A stretch of DNA of 64,000 nt, from the NCBI RefSeq assembly GCF_002377945.1, contig NZ_DFQV01000017.1, positions 95,669-159,668 on the forward strand. The letters run 5' to 3'. The notes under the pieces were generated by a model. It did not search any database and was not told the DNA's origin. It saw nothing but the letters and a program-made list of their open reading frames with translations. The stretch is from Psychrobacter sp. UBA3480. GTDB taxonomy: Bacteria > Pseudomonadota > Gammaproteobacteria > Pseudomonadales > Moraxellaceae. Both the position numbers and the translations under genes were made by a program. Below, in pieces: positions 33,887-42,714 of the stretch (the first letter of the stretch is position 1; every line of letters begins with the position of its first letter).

Positions 33887-34501
33887 ATGTCCTCTTACTT
33901 AAATGCTGATAAAACCTATCTTACCCTGACGCCAGCTGGTATTTTTGAGGCGTTTTCACAGAACGAACCGACTGATGAGCAGCTAGCATTACAGAATTTG
34001 CTATCTTATGATCAGACACTGCTCGCCGCTGACTGGCTTCAGCGCTATTCTGAACAATGGCTACAGAGCTTTATCGAAAAAGGTTGGATTGAAAAGCTGT
34101 CACTGTTTTTACCAGCGCCTAACTTGCCATTAGACCAGTTTTTGCCTTATGTCGTGGCGAGCTTATCTGGTAAACGCCGAGCCGCGATCGGCTCTGATGA
34201 AGGATTTTGTTTAGCGCGAGTTGGCTATAGTCAAGAAGAAGCGGACATGCTCAGTGTCGCCGCCGCTGATTTTTCAGGCTTTATGCTCCGCCAAAAGCAA
34301 CGTGGGTGGGCAGTAGAGAGTCAGGCAATCTCGTTTTTTCAACAGGTCGACCTACTCATTCCTGAGACCAGCTTTGTGTTTTTATGGATAGATAATGCAG
34401 GCTACGTTCTCATCATCGATGGCGAACCTCTGACCAACAGTCGTGCCTTTGTCGAGCTAGTATGGGCCCTTAAAACCTCTGGATTGAGATTTCTTAACTA
34501 A
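33887..34501 (+). CDS. Unknown protein with a probable divergent roadblock-like domain
   Basis: A 204-residue cytoplasmic protein. The N-terminal half is helical. The C-terminal half has the order helix (FLPYVVASLSGKRRA), strand (AIGSDEGFCLARVG), helix (QEEADMLSVAAADFSGFMLR), strand (SQAISFFQQVDLLIP), strand pair (SFVFLWIDNAGYVLIIDGEP) and helix (SRAFVELVWALKTSG), which follows the roadblock/LC7 fold order. This is an inference from pattern, not a database match. The start is uncertain: ATG 33887 is preferred, ATG 33875 is possible. It is the last gene of the cluster and is followed by a 20-bp-stem hairpin. Confidence 0.7.
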   Translation: MSSYLNADKTYLTLTPAGIFEAFSQNEPTDEQLALQNLLSYDQTLLAADWLQRYSEQWLQSFIEKGWIEKLSLFLPAPNLPLDQFLPYVVASLSGKRRAAIGSDEGFCLARVGYSQEEADMLSVAAADFSGFMLRQKQRGWAVESQAISFFQQVDLLIPETSFVFLWIDNAGYVLIIDGEPLTNSRAFVELVWALKTSGLRFLN

Positions 34502-34920
34502 GGAGGTTTCTTAACTGATTTAATTCGCTTAATTCATTCCACTGTATCGTCTGATTTGTTGCTTAAGCTCGATCTTTTACGCGAGAATAAACAGTGCGCT
34601 TAGCTAAAGTTAAGCGTACTGTTTATTCTCATATAAGTATTTTTCGTATCATTCTTACCTATATCACTCTCTAGTATCGGCTAACTCTACGCAGCAATAA
34701 CAATACTCTCAGAATTAACAATAACTTGTCAGAATTTAGGTCATACTCTTCTCATACACTTAAGTATTTTCTTGCCACAACTTAAGTTGCCACAAATCTC
34801 TAACCATTCAAACATCTATACAGCTTCCAATATTTTCATCATCTTTTCCAATGTTGTACCCTACCGAAATCGGCAACCCCTGCCAAACCTTGCATTCTTG
34901 CTTATTTTTTAGGACAGTTT
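34502..34920. other. 419-bp stretch without a gene
   Basis: Contains the long hairpin at 34583-34630 and an AT-rich promoter region for the methyltransferase gene. CTTAAG repeats (34768-34790) form a weak inverted repeat. No ORF with a credible start is seen. Confidence 0.5.
34583..34630 (+). terminator. Long hairpin closing the roadblock cluster
   Basis: Two 20-nt arms (34583-34602 and 34611-34630, GAGAATAAACAGTGCGCTTA against its complement) pair with one G-U and an 8-nt loop. The T-run is poor, so it may protect the 3' end as well as terminate. Confidence 0.6.
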
Positions 34921-35601
34921 ATGACTTCGCTGACCACTGTGCGCGTGCGTTATCAAACGATTGAAATTGGCAATACCGACATTCATATTTGCACACTACG
35001 TGACAATCAACAATTTAGTGACCCTGATGACGAAGCGTTAAATCTGGGTATCTGCTCCGCTTCTTGGCCGATGTTTGGGGTGATATGGCCTTCAAGCTTG
35101 GTGCTGGCCAATCATATGCTCGATTACGATATTACAGGCAAACGTATTTTGGAAGTTGGCTGCGGTATGGCGCTCTCTAGTCTGCTACTGAATCATAGAC
35201 ATGCGGACATCACAGCGACTGACTATCATCCAACGGTTGAGTATTTCCTTGATAGGAATACCACGCTGAATAATAATAAAGAGATTAATTTTGAGCGTTT
35301 AGATTGGGCAGAAGACAATAGCCATCTTGGCAAGTTTGATATGATTATCGGCAGTGACTTGCTCTATGAAGACCAACACATTGATATATTAGCTGAGTTC
35401 ATTGACCGTCATGCTATGCCGACTTGCGAGGTCATCGTGGTCGATCCTGGTCGCGGTCGCAAAAACAAACTAACCAATAAGATGACTGAATTTGGCTTTA
35501 GTAGTAAGCATGTAAAACCTGAAAATACGACTTATCTAGACTTGCCGTTTAAAGGGCATATTCTGACGTTTTCGCGAGATAATAGTAGCCAAACAGAGTA
35601 A
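34921..35601 (+). CDS. SAM-dependent methyltransferase, METTL21-like
   Basis: Class I methyltransferase of 226 residues. ICSASWPMFGVIWPSSLVLA precedes the SAM-binding motif ILEVGCGMALSSLLL (about 77-91), followed by ITATDYHPTVEYFL, RLDWAED and the post-II motif MIIGSDLLYED. The GVIWPSS and SDLLYE blocks are those of the METTL21 / lysine-methyltransferase group, which suggests a protein lysine as substrate, but this is uncertain in bacteria. AGGA lies before the ATG. It stands alone on the plus strand and converges on a GNAT gene. Confidence 0.82.
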   Translation: MTSLTTVRVRYQTIEIGNTDIHICTLRDNQQFSDPDDEALNLGICSASWPMFGVIWPSSLVLANHMLDYDITGKRILEVGCGMALSSLLLNHRHADITATDYHPTVEYFLDRNTTLNNNKEINFERLDWAEDNSHLGKFDMIIGSDLLYEDQHIDILAEFIDRHAMPTCEVIVVDPGRGRKNKLTNKMTEFGFSSKHVKPENTTYLDLPFKGHILTFSRDNSSQTE

Positions 35602-35638
35602 AAGACAACCATCAATGCAATTAAGTGAGCACAGTATC

Positions 35639-36196
35639 CTACCATTGCTGCCGAGTAATTTTGTACAGCACATGCTCAGCGAGCCGATGATTAGACTCAA
35701 GCATAGGGTGAAAAAAATCCTCCTGTGTATTGGTCATACCAAGGCGCTCCATAACCAATTGTGAGCGCTTATTGATAACGGCAGTAAAGGCAACGACTTC
35801 ATCTAGTCCTAATGTATCGAATGCAAAATTCAATGAAGCCCTTGCCGCCTCTGTCGCATACCCTAATCCCCAATAATCATTGTGCAATCGCCAAGCAATC
35901 TCGACAGCAGGAGAGAACGGCATATCGGCATGCGCATGATTTAACCCAACCATACCGATAAAAGCATCTGTTTCTTTTAGACTCACTGCCCAAAAACCCC
36001 ACCCATTATCATCAATCAGCGACTGGCATTTCTTGGCGATAGTATTACTCATGGAAGTAGTTAATAGCTTAGGAAAGTATTCCATTACTTCAGGGTCAGC
36101 ATTAATCTCAGCGAATGGCGCAAAGTCGCTCGCTTGCCACTGTCGTAGGTACAGTCGTTCGGTTTCTATCGTATTTATAATTTTATTCTCTCGCAT
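35639..36196 (-). CDS. GNAT-family N-acetyltransferase (RimJ-like)
   Basis: A 185-residue acetyltransferase of the RimJ/RimL-like subgroup: IETERLYLRQWQASDFAPFA at the start, VSLKETDAFIGMVGLNH, VEIAWRLHNDYWGLGYATEA (acetyl-CoA loop, WGLGYATEA) and VINKRSQLVMERLGM. It transfers acetyl from acetyl-CoA to an unknown amine. ATG 36196 is chosen; an in-frame TTG at 36208 has no better site. It lies 48 bp after the MocA gene on the same strand, which may be chance. Confidence 0.85.
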   Translation of the reverse strand: MRENKIINTIETERLYLRQWQASDFAPFAEINADPEVMEYFPKLLTTSMSNTIAKKCQSLIDDNGWGFWAVSLKETDAFIGMVGLNHAHADMPFSPAVEIAWRLHNDYWGLGYATEAARASLNFAFDTLGLDEVVAFTAVINKRSQLVMERLGMTNTQEDFFHPMLESNHRLAEHVLYKITRQQW

Positions 36197-36244
36197 TTCG
36201 TTGTTCAAAATGAATACTGTTCAAAACCAATTAAATTAATCGGG

Positions 36245-36967
36245 CTAGCTATTAAGCCAGCCTTGTTGTTTGGCAAATACTAGGTGCTCAGGTGTATCAA
36301 TATCGTAGCTAAGTTGGTCATTATCGACCTCACCTATTTGATCAGCGGGCAATCCTCTAATGAGGTGACGAAGCCCTTTATCTCCTATCAATTCTGACTG
36401 CCACTGTCTCAGCAGTTTATAGTTAATTGCTAAAGGCAGACCTATGATATCAGATACCGTTTCATCTCGATTTTGATGTTTCGCTAAATCTTGCCAACTG
36501 TGATAGCGACTGGCCACTACCGTCTGCTTGCCCGCTAGCAAAGCGGTTAGATGTAGCTTATCTAACAATACTTGATCTATTCCCATGATTAGCACTCGAT
36601 CGATTGAAGTCGATTCAAAAGCAACAATTGTCTCAATACCTAAACTCAAACTATACGCCATACCAGTATCAGCTTGTGAGTTCACCACTATCTGAACCGT
36701 TGGATATTGATTGGCCAACGCTGTAATCGCACTAGCAATCAAACGATGGTTATCAGGAATGACAACGGCGATGGCTTGCGGATTGGTCGTTATTGCCAAT
36801 CGATTCATATAAGTAATCAATGGCTCGCCATTCTTAACGAGTAGCTGCTTAGGTTGACCGAGACGCTGACTGAGGCCGCTTGCTAAGATAATGACCGCAT
36901 GGTTTTGGCTCTGCTGTTCAGTACTCTCTGTATGCTCAGCACCTTCTGTAAATGCACGCTTACTCAT
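36245..36967 (-). CDS. MocA-like molybdenum cofactor cytidylyltransferase
   Basis: Nucleotidyltransferase of 240 residues that is expected to add CMP to molybdopterin for xanthine-oxidase-family enzymes. The signature is VIILASGLSQRLGQPKQLL (about 26-44), followed by NSQADTGMAYSLSLGI and a GIDQVLL metal site. Its ATG overlaps the TGA of the XdhC gene (ATGA), so translation is coupled. It belongs with the PaoABC-type hydroxylase genes upstream on the same strand. Confidence 0.85.
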   Translation of the reverse strand: MSKRAFTEGAEHTESTEQQSQNHAVIILASGLSQRLGQPKQLLVKNGEPLITYMNRLAITTNPQAIAVVIPDNHRLIASAITALANQYPTVQIVVNSQADTGMAYSLSLGIETIVAFESTSIDRVLIMGIDQVLLDKLHLTALLAGKQTVVASRYHSWQDLAKHQNRDETVSDIIGLPLAINYKLLRQWQSELIGDKGLRHLIRGLPADQIGEVDNDQLSYDIDTPEHLVFAKQQGWLNS

Positions 36968-38277
36968 ACGCCACTCTGGACAGTATTGGCATCCGTATCA
37001 CTACTCACCGCTGAGATATTTGAGAAACTACTGTGTGAGCCACTTATTGAGGCAGTTTGATTGTGCATGACCGTATTTATTTCTGCCATGATGCCAAGCG
37101 CGAGTGCCTCAGGGCCGTCTCCGCCCAGCTTATAACCAATCGGATAATGCAATTTATGAATACCAGCTTCTAACATAGTAGGATTGCTAAGGTTTATGCT
37201 AATCTCATTAATTAAGCGTTCGGTACGATAGCGCGGCCCTAACTGTCCTAAGTATTTATAATTGTCTGGATGCTTGAGTAGTATTGCTAGGCGAGCACGA
37301 TCTTGACTCAAGCTGTGTGACATCAAAGCAACTGCTGCGTTACTACTAAGCTTAAGCAAAGTCTCACTGTCGTCTAAAGATAGCGACATCACAACGTCTG
37401 CTTGAGGAAACCGCATACGCGTCGCATATTGCGCGCGGCTATCTATAACTGTCACATGCCAATCTTGTAGCTTGGCCATGGTCACCAGTGGCATCACATC
37501 ATTACCTGCGCCGCAAATCAATAGACGCACTTGTGGTTGCAAATGTTGCACAAGCCACTCTGTATTTACGTCGTCATTTTCCACCATCACATATTCGGCG
37601 TTTTTATCAGATAGCTTATATTGTGCTAACTCTTCTACAGTATTGGCAAGTATGCTTGAAAGAGCTGTTTTCCCTTGTGCAAAAACGCTTCCCAACCTGC
37701 GATATTCATCTAAATTAATACGCATTCCAGTTTGCAAATTATCACTGTTTTGCGATATAGAATCTTGATGCTGATAGTCGTCAGCACGAATCAAAGTCGC
37801 TACAGTAATCGGCTGCTGAGTATGTCGAACATTACGGATTGTCTCTAGCAATGGCGTTGCTGTCGTTAGTCGCTCAAATAATACATGCACTTGCCCATTA
37901 CAGCCCAATCCAAAATTTAGCTCATCAAAGTCCGCGTCATCTAAGTCGCTATCTGGCTCATCATATATATCAGACTCAGTTTGCTTCACACCTGCTTGCG
38001 CTTGGCCATCGTCAGCATATTTAATGTCATCACCCGTCTGATAAACTTGCACATTGGCACCGTTACGAGTAAGCCAAAAGGCACGTTTGATAATGTGCGG
38101 CTCCAAGCAACCCCCACTAATCATCCCAACTGAGCGACCATCCTCACAGATAAGCATCATGGCGCCAGCACGGCGATACGCTGAGCCTTCAGTACGTACG
38201 ACCGTTGCCAATACAGCGTCAATACCTTGTTGCTTAGCTTTGATTGCCAGATTAAGAATGTCAGCGACCTGATTCAT
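36964..38277 (-). CDS. XdhC/CoxI-family molybdenum hydroxylase maturation factor
   Basis: Chaperone of 437 residues that delivers and sulphurates the molybdenum cofactor for the hydroxylase upstream, as PaoD or XdhC do. It has TVVRTEGSAYRRAGAMMLICEDG (two blocks), GMISGGCLEPHI, FGLGCNGQVHVLFE, and a Rossmann-like C-terminal part with LLICGAGNDVMPLV, VIDSRAQYAT and YLGQLGPRYRTE. It is longer than E. coli PaoD and carries an acidic insertion (about 95-125, SDLDDADFDELN) and a Ser-rich tail. AAGAGG precedes the ATG. A hairpin lies between it and paoC. Confidence 0.88.
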   Translation of the reverse strand: MNQVADILNLAIKAKQQGIDAVLATVVRTEGSAYRRAGAMMLICEDGRSVGMISGGCLEPHIIKRAFWLTRNGANVQVYQTGDDIKYADDGQAQAGVKQTESDIYDEPDSDLDDADFDELNFGLGCNGQVHVLFERLTTATPLLETIRNVRHTQQPITVATLIRADDYQHQDSISQNSDNLQTGMRINLDEYRRLGSVFAQGKTALSSILANTVEELAQYKLSDKNAEYVMVENDDVNTEWLVQHLQPQVRLLICGAGNDVMPLVTMAKLQDWHVTVIDSRAQYATRMRFPQADVVMSLSLDDSETLLKLSSNAAVALMSHSLSQDRARLAILLKHPDNYKYLGQLGPRYRTERLINEISINLSNPTMLEAGIHKLHYPIGYKLGGDGPEALALGIMAEINTVMHNQTASISGSHSSFSNISAVSSDTDANTVQSGV

Positions 38278-38337
38278 AACGCCTCTTATTTGGTAGTTAT
38301 TTTCTTGATAATGACGAAATATACTGCTGATTGAGTT

Positions 38338-38363
38338 ATAAAAACCCGCTCATTAAGCGGGTT
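38338..38363 (-). terminator. Terminator after the hydroxylase genes
   Basis: AACCCGCT, loop, AGCGGGTT with TTTT following on the minus strand. It lies 26 bp after the paoC-type gene and before the XdhC gene, so maturation genes may have separate or read-through transcription. Confidence 0.7.
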
Positions 38364-38388
38364 CCTGTCGTACATATGGCTTAAAAAA

Positions 38389-40827
38389 TTACTCTGGCAT
38401 CTCGTAAAGCAGCTTATCAAGCGTAATCGGAAAATCATAAACGCGTACGCCGACGGCATTGTAAACAGCGTTAGCAATTGCAGCGGCAGCACCAGCAATA
38501 GCAGTCTCACCAATACCTTTGATATGCATTGGGTTGGTATAAGGATCATCCTCTTCGACCAATATCACATCTAACTGCGGTACGTCGGCATTGACTGGCA
38601 CATGATACTCAGCGAGGTCATGGTTACACAGGCGACCATCACGTTTATCATGGATGACCTCTTCCATTAACGCTGAACCAATACCAAATACCATACCGCC
38701 ATAGCATTGCGAAGTCGCTGTTTTATGGTTAAGAATACGACCTGCGGCAAATGCGCCCGTCATACGTTTCACTCGAATCTCACCCGTCACCTTATGCACG
38801 GCTACTTCAGCAAAGTTCACACCAAAAGAGGACTGACGATACTTCTTACCATTTTTACCTGGCTTTATCTGACCTTTGGCACTGACTTTTTGCTCCTCAT
38901 AGCCTGCGATCACGTCAGCAAGCGCATATGATTCTGTATTGTCAAAATCATATTTTTCTGATGCTGTCTGTTCTTCTAATACATTCTCTGAAAATGAGAC
39001 TCCTGTGGTTTCAGATATTTTATCAATCGTGCTATCAGCAAACGCTTGACCATTCTCTTTGGCTGTCTCTACCGCTGTCAAATCGTGCTTGCCTACTTGC
39101 TTAATTTGACCATTATCTAACTGAATCGTATCAGGATATAGGCCGACTTTTTCTGCTAGCATTTCACGCAGCTGCTCACAAGCGAGGTAGACACCACTAC
39201 CTGCACTCGCAGCGCCCCAACTACCACCTGAACCTGATGCAGGTGGTAAGGCACTATCACCTAATTTCATCTCGATATGGTCAATGGGCAACCCTAATAA
39301 ATCTGCAGCTACCTGAGAAAAAACAGTATAAGACCCTGTACCAATATCTGTCATATCTGTCTCAATAACCGCTTTGACACCGAGCGCTTTTGACTTATCG
39401 ATTTGCAAAGTTGCACGCGCTTCAGAAGACTGTAACTGATTACCACGTGCGGCTGCAGCCATGCCCGTGCCTATCCACCAGTCGCCTTCTAATTGACTGG
39501 CAGGCTTTGTGTTGCGCTGACTCCAACCAAACTGCTCAGCACCTTGCTCCATACAGGCAATTAGCTGGCGCGTCGAAAATGGAATGTCCTTACTAGGGTC
39601 TTTTTCGGGTTCATTACGGCGACGTAGCTCTATAGGATCAAGGTCCAATTGCGCAGCCAATTCATCCATTGCACACTCAACAGCAATCATACCGACCGCT
39701 TCACCAGGTGCACGCATCGAACCTGACAAGACTTGGTTCATGTCAACCATTTCATAGTTTACACGGCGGTTTTTACCACTGTATAGATAGTGCGTAGACA
39801 AAGCAGTTGGCTCAAAGAATGCCTCGTCTGGCAAATTACTAGAAATAGTATCGTGAATTAACGTATCGATAACGCCATTTTTATCACAGCCAATTGCAAT
39901 GCGCTGACGAGTGTTCGAGCGTCTGACCGTTGCTTCCATCACCTGTGGACGCGTCATGGTAATCAATACTGGACGACCAAGATCTTTTGACGCAATAGCA
40001 GCGGCAATAGATTCGGGGGCAATACCAAGCTTGCTACCAAACCCACCACCGACATAGTGTGCAATTAATTGAACTTGATCTTTGTTTAAGTTTAGCGCAT
40101 CCATGACTTGTTGCTTACAAGACGCAAGCATTTGATTAGCCGTATAAAGAACGAGTTTCTCACCTTCCCAATGTGCCAATGTCGCATGTGGCTCCATCGC
40201 CGAGCTGTTTTGACTTGGCGTATGATAGAAACGATCAAGCGTCACCTCAGCATCAGCCAATCCTTGCTCAGGATCGCCTTGGACATAATTTTTGTCAGAG
40301 CCTTTTTTCTCATCAACTTCATGGGCGTTAGACAACTCTTTAGTAAAATTTAATGCTGCTTGGTCAGTCTCATCTTTATAAGTGACTTTAAGCGCATTTG
40401 CCCCTTCTGTTGCTGCTTCAAAGGTTTCAGCGATGACCACCGCAATAGGCTGACCATGATAAAAAATCTCAGTCGCTCCCTGCTTTGGCGCTTTTTTCAA
40501 TCCGCCTTGCTGAGAATTACGCAAAAAGTGCTTGGGATCCGTCACGACCTTGATAATATTAGGAATGCCGTCTAAAGAACTGCTATCGATATTTTCGACT
40601 TGTCCTTTGGCAATGGTCGCACCGACCAAGACACCGTACGCTTTATTATCCAAATGAATTTCGGCACTGTAAGGCGCTTGACCACTAACCTTCAGCGAGC
40701 CGTCAACACGGTTAATTGGCTTACCGACCAGTTTGCTCGCTGTTGTGCTAAATAAAGACTCAACAGGCTCATCCATAGTCATTTTTTTGGTCGGTTCTGA
40801 CTGAGTGATTGATTCAAATAATGACAT
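38389..40827 (-). CDS. PaoC-type molybdenum-binding subunit of aldehyde oxidoreductase
   Basis: Catalytic subunit of 812 residues binding molybdopterin cytosine dinucleotide. After about 30 leader residues comes the ald_Xan_dh_C domain with GKPINRVDGSLKVSGQAPYS, then GQPIAVVIAETFEAA, HYVGGGFGSKLG, SGSMRAPGEAVGM, GSGGSWGAASAGSGVYLA and the catalytic Glu in KGIGETAIAGAAAAIANAV near residue 780. It resembles E. coli PaoC (YagR) more than XdhB. An insertion rich in Glu and Asp lies near 595-660. It follows paoB by 2 bp. The oxidised substrate is probably an aldehyde, inferred from family. Confidence 0.87.
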   Translation of the reverse strand: MSLFESITQSEPTKKMTMDEPVESLFSTTASKLVGKPINRVDGSLKVSGQAPYSAEIHLDNKAYGVLVGATIAKGQVENIDSSSLDGIPNIIKVVTDPKHFLRNSQQGGLKKAPKQGATEIFYHGQPIAVVIAETFEAATEGANALKVTYKDETDQAALNFTKELSNAHEVDEKKGSDKNYVQGDPEQGLADAEVTLDRFYHTPSQNSSAMEPHATLAHWEGEKLVLYTANQMLASCKQQVMDALNLNKDQVQLIAHYVGGGFGSKLGIAPESIAAAIASKDLGRPVLITMTRPQVMEATVRRSNTRQRIAIGCDKNGVIDTLIHDTISSNLPDEAFFEPTALSTHYLYSGKNRRVNYEMVDMNQVLSGSMRAPGEAVGMIAVECAMDELAAQLDLDPIELRRRNEPEKDPSKDIPFSTRQLIACMEQGAEQFGWSQRNTKPASQLEGDWWIGTGMAAAARGNQLQSSEARATLQIDKSKALGVKAVIETDMTDIGTGSYTVFSQVAADLLGLPIDHIEMKLGDSALPPASGSGGSWGAASAGSGVYLACEQLREMLAEKVGLYPDTIQLDNGQIKQVGKHDLTAVETAKENGQAFADSTIDKISETTGVSFSENVLEEQTASEKYDFDNTESYALADVIAGYEEQKVSAKGQIKPGKNGKKYRQSSFGVNFAEVAVHKVTGEIRVKRMTGAFAAGRILNHKTATSQCYGGMVFGIGSALMEEVIHDKRDGRLCNHDLAEYHVPVNADVPQLDVILVEEDDPYTNPMHIKGIGETAIAGAAAAIANAVYNAVGVRVYDFPITLDKLLYEMPE

Positions 40828-40829
40828 GA

Positions 40830-41822
40830 TTATGCTCCCTCGCCCGCTAGTGCGCGCTGAATGACTTGTTTTAGTAGGCGACGCGTAAGCGGTATTTTAA
40901 AGTCGTTTTGACCCTTACCTTTGGCATCATTCAATAACAGATTGGCGGCTTGCGCGATAACATCATTATTGCCATCAGTACCCATTAACAACGTTTCAAC
41001 TTCCTCGTTACGCCATGGCTCCGTACCGATACCACCAAATGCCAATCGTACCGTTTTTAGATTACCGTTATCATCAGCGTCTATCACTGCGGCACAGGAC
41101 ACGAGCGCAAACGCATATGAGGCGCGATCTCGCACTTTGTCATAAGTATGCATACCTTTGACAGGTGCAGGTAATACAACGTGAGTAATCAGCTCACCTG
41201 CTTCCAATACGTTTTCGATATGCGGCGTATCTTTTGGTAAGCAATAAAAGTCCTTCACATTGATAGAACGAGTCGATCCGTCAGCTTTAACTGTCTCGAT
41301 AGTGGCATCCAGCAAGCGCATCGCCACTGCCATGTCAGATGGATGCTGAGCAATACAGGCATCGCTCGTGCCTAAAATAGCTAGCGTACGGTTCTCGCCA
41401 TTGATAGCTGGACAACCTGTTCCCGGTTCACGCTTGTTGCAAGCGCTGTCTGTCTGGTAAAAATAATAACAACGTGTGCGCTGCAAGAAATTACCGCCAG
41501 TCGTTGCTTTATTACGCAACTGACCAGTCGCTCCTGCCAAAATCGCTCGGGATAATACTGGATAATTGGCAATAACCTCAGGATGCGCTGCCAAGTCGCT
41601 ATTGGTCACAAGCGTACCGATACGCAAACCACCGTCGGCAGTGGTTTCAACTTTCTCTAACTCTAGACGAGTAATATCGACCAATTTGATTGGCGTCTCA
41701 ATCTCCAATTTCATCAAGTCTAATAAGTTGGTACCGCCTGCGATAAAAGACGTATCCTCAGTACTGGCAGATGTTGCCGCTTGCTCTGGTGCATCAGCAC
41801 GACTGTATTCAAAGCGTTTCAT
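40830..41822 (-). CDS. PaoB-type FAD/4Fe-4S subunit of aldehyde oxidoreductase
   Basis: A 330-residue subunit that passes electrons through FAD. It has FIAGGTNLLDLMKLEIETP (FAD loop), LRNKATTGGNFLQRTRC and the cysteine set RCYYFYQTDSACNKREPGTG with CPA, the extra [4Fe-4S] segment known in E. coli PaoB. The C-terminal CO dehydrogenase flavoprotein domain has RDRASYAFALVSCAAV. Its ATG overlaps the stop of the iron-sulphur subunit gene (ATGA). This cysteine set separates it from ordinary XdhA-type subunits. Confidence 0.88.
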   Translation of the reverse strand: MKRFEYSRADAPEQAATSASTEDTSFIAGGTNLLDLMKLEIETPIKLVDITRLELEKVETTADGGLRIGTLVTNSDLAAHPEVIANYPVLSRAILAGATGQLRNKATTGGNFLQRTRCYYFYQTDSACNKREPGTGCPAINGENRTLAILGTSDACIAQHPSDMAVAMRLLDATIETVKADGSTRSINVKDFYCLPKDTPHIENVLEAGELITHVVLPAPVKGMHTYDKVRDRASYAFALVSCAAVIDADDNGNLKTVRLAFGGIGTEPWRNEEVETLLMGTDGNNDVIAQAANLLLNDAKGKGQNDFKIPLTRRLLKQVIQRALAGEGA

Positions 41823-42490
41823 GAGCGGCCTCCTGTTGTAGCAGTTGCTGTCTTGGTATTCGCTGAGGTTTTGCCAAGTTGCGCCTCGCTCGGTGGCGGT
41901 GACCAGATACCTGTCACGCTTGAGTTTTGCACTGTGTTGTCTGCTTTTTGAGTACTAGGCTCTTGTGTTTGACTATTTGATACCTGGCTTTCAAGCACTT
42001 GTGAAATGGCTTTGATAATATTTGGATAAGCTGAGCAGCGGCAGATATTACCGCTCATGCGCTCAGCAATCTCTTGTACAAGGCGACCATCAGGATTTTT
42101 TAAGTCGGTGCTCACATGGCTTGGCCAGTTTTGTTTCACTTCTTCTATCAATGCGGTCGCTGAACAAATCTGACCAGGCGTACAATACCCGCATTGAAAT
42201 GCATCATTGTCCTTAAAAGCTTGCTGCAATGCCGATAGTGACTCTGGCATTCCAATGCCTTCAATCGTTGTAATGTCATCACCATCATGCATAACGGCGA
42301 GTGTCAGACAAGAGTTAACCCGTCGTCCATTGATGAGCATGGTACAAGCCCCGCATTGACCGTGGTCGCAGCCCTTTTTGGGTCCAGTAATTTGTAAATG
42401 CTGACGACAGACGTCGAGCAGTGTCGTACGGGCGTCAAGATTCTCGAGCTGATAATCTTGCTTATTGATTGTTAAGGTCAAAGTAGACAT
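41819..42490 (-). CDS. PaoA-type 2Fe-2S subunit of aldehyde oxidoreductase
   Basis: A 223-residue subunit with two [2Fe-2S] clusters: plant-ferredoxin type GCDHGQCGACTMLINGRRV with a later NSC, and the C-terminal type QCGYCTPGQIC and GNICRCSAYPNI. Unlike E. coli PaoA, which has a TAT signal, this protein starts MSTLTLTINKQDYQLE and has none, so the enzyme should be cytoplasmic. The last 60 residues are a Ser/Thr/Gln-rich tail containing GIWSPPPSEAQLG. ATG 42490 with GAGAAG upstream is chosen over ATG 42517. First gene of the hydroxylase operon. Confidence 0.88.
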   Translation of the reverse strand: MSTLTLTINKQDYQLENLDARTTLLDVCRQHLQITGPKKGCDHGQCGACTMLINGRRVNSCLTLAVMHDGDDITTIEGIGMPESLSALQQAFKDNDAFQCGYCTPGQICSATALIEEVKQNWPSHVSTDLKNPDGRLVQEIAERMSGNICRCSAYPNIIKAISQVLESQVSNSQTQEPSTQKADNTVQNSSVTGIWSPPPSEAQLGKTSANTKTATATTGGRS

Positions 42491-42643
42491 GCTGGCTTCT
42501 CGCTGGCAGATGAACATAATAAAATGGTGAAATACGCTTCAGAATGACAGCGTCAATAAATTTATTATGACGTACGGAAACAGTTGTTTTGTTTTTACTT
42601 TGTAGGGTTTCCAGTGTAGTTTCTAATCTGCGGGAGTATCGAA

Positions 42644-42691
42644 ATGTTAGCGCTGCTAATAGGTGGTATATTTTTTATCCTCAGTTTTTAA
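42644..42691 (+). CDS. Possible 15-residue membrane microprotein
   Basis: ATG-initiated frame reading MLALLIGGIFFILSF and TAA, with GGGAG seven bases before the ATG. A hydrophobic peptide of this size could be a real small membrane protein or chance; nothing else supports it. Confidence 0.2.
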   Translation: MLALLIGGIFFILSF

Positions 42692-42714
42692 CGTTATTTC
42701 AAAGTAAATCTCGA

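Noticed and set aside
34498-34520. AAGGAGG after the last roadblock-cluster gene as a ribosome binding site of another gene
   Set aside because: No start codon lies at a suitable distance and the following frames are short.
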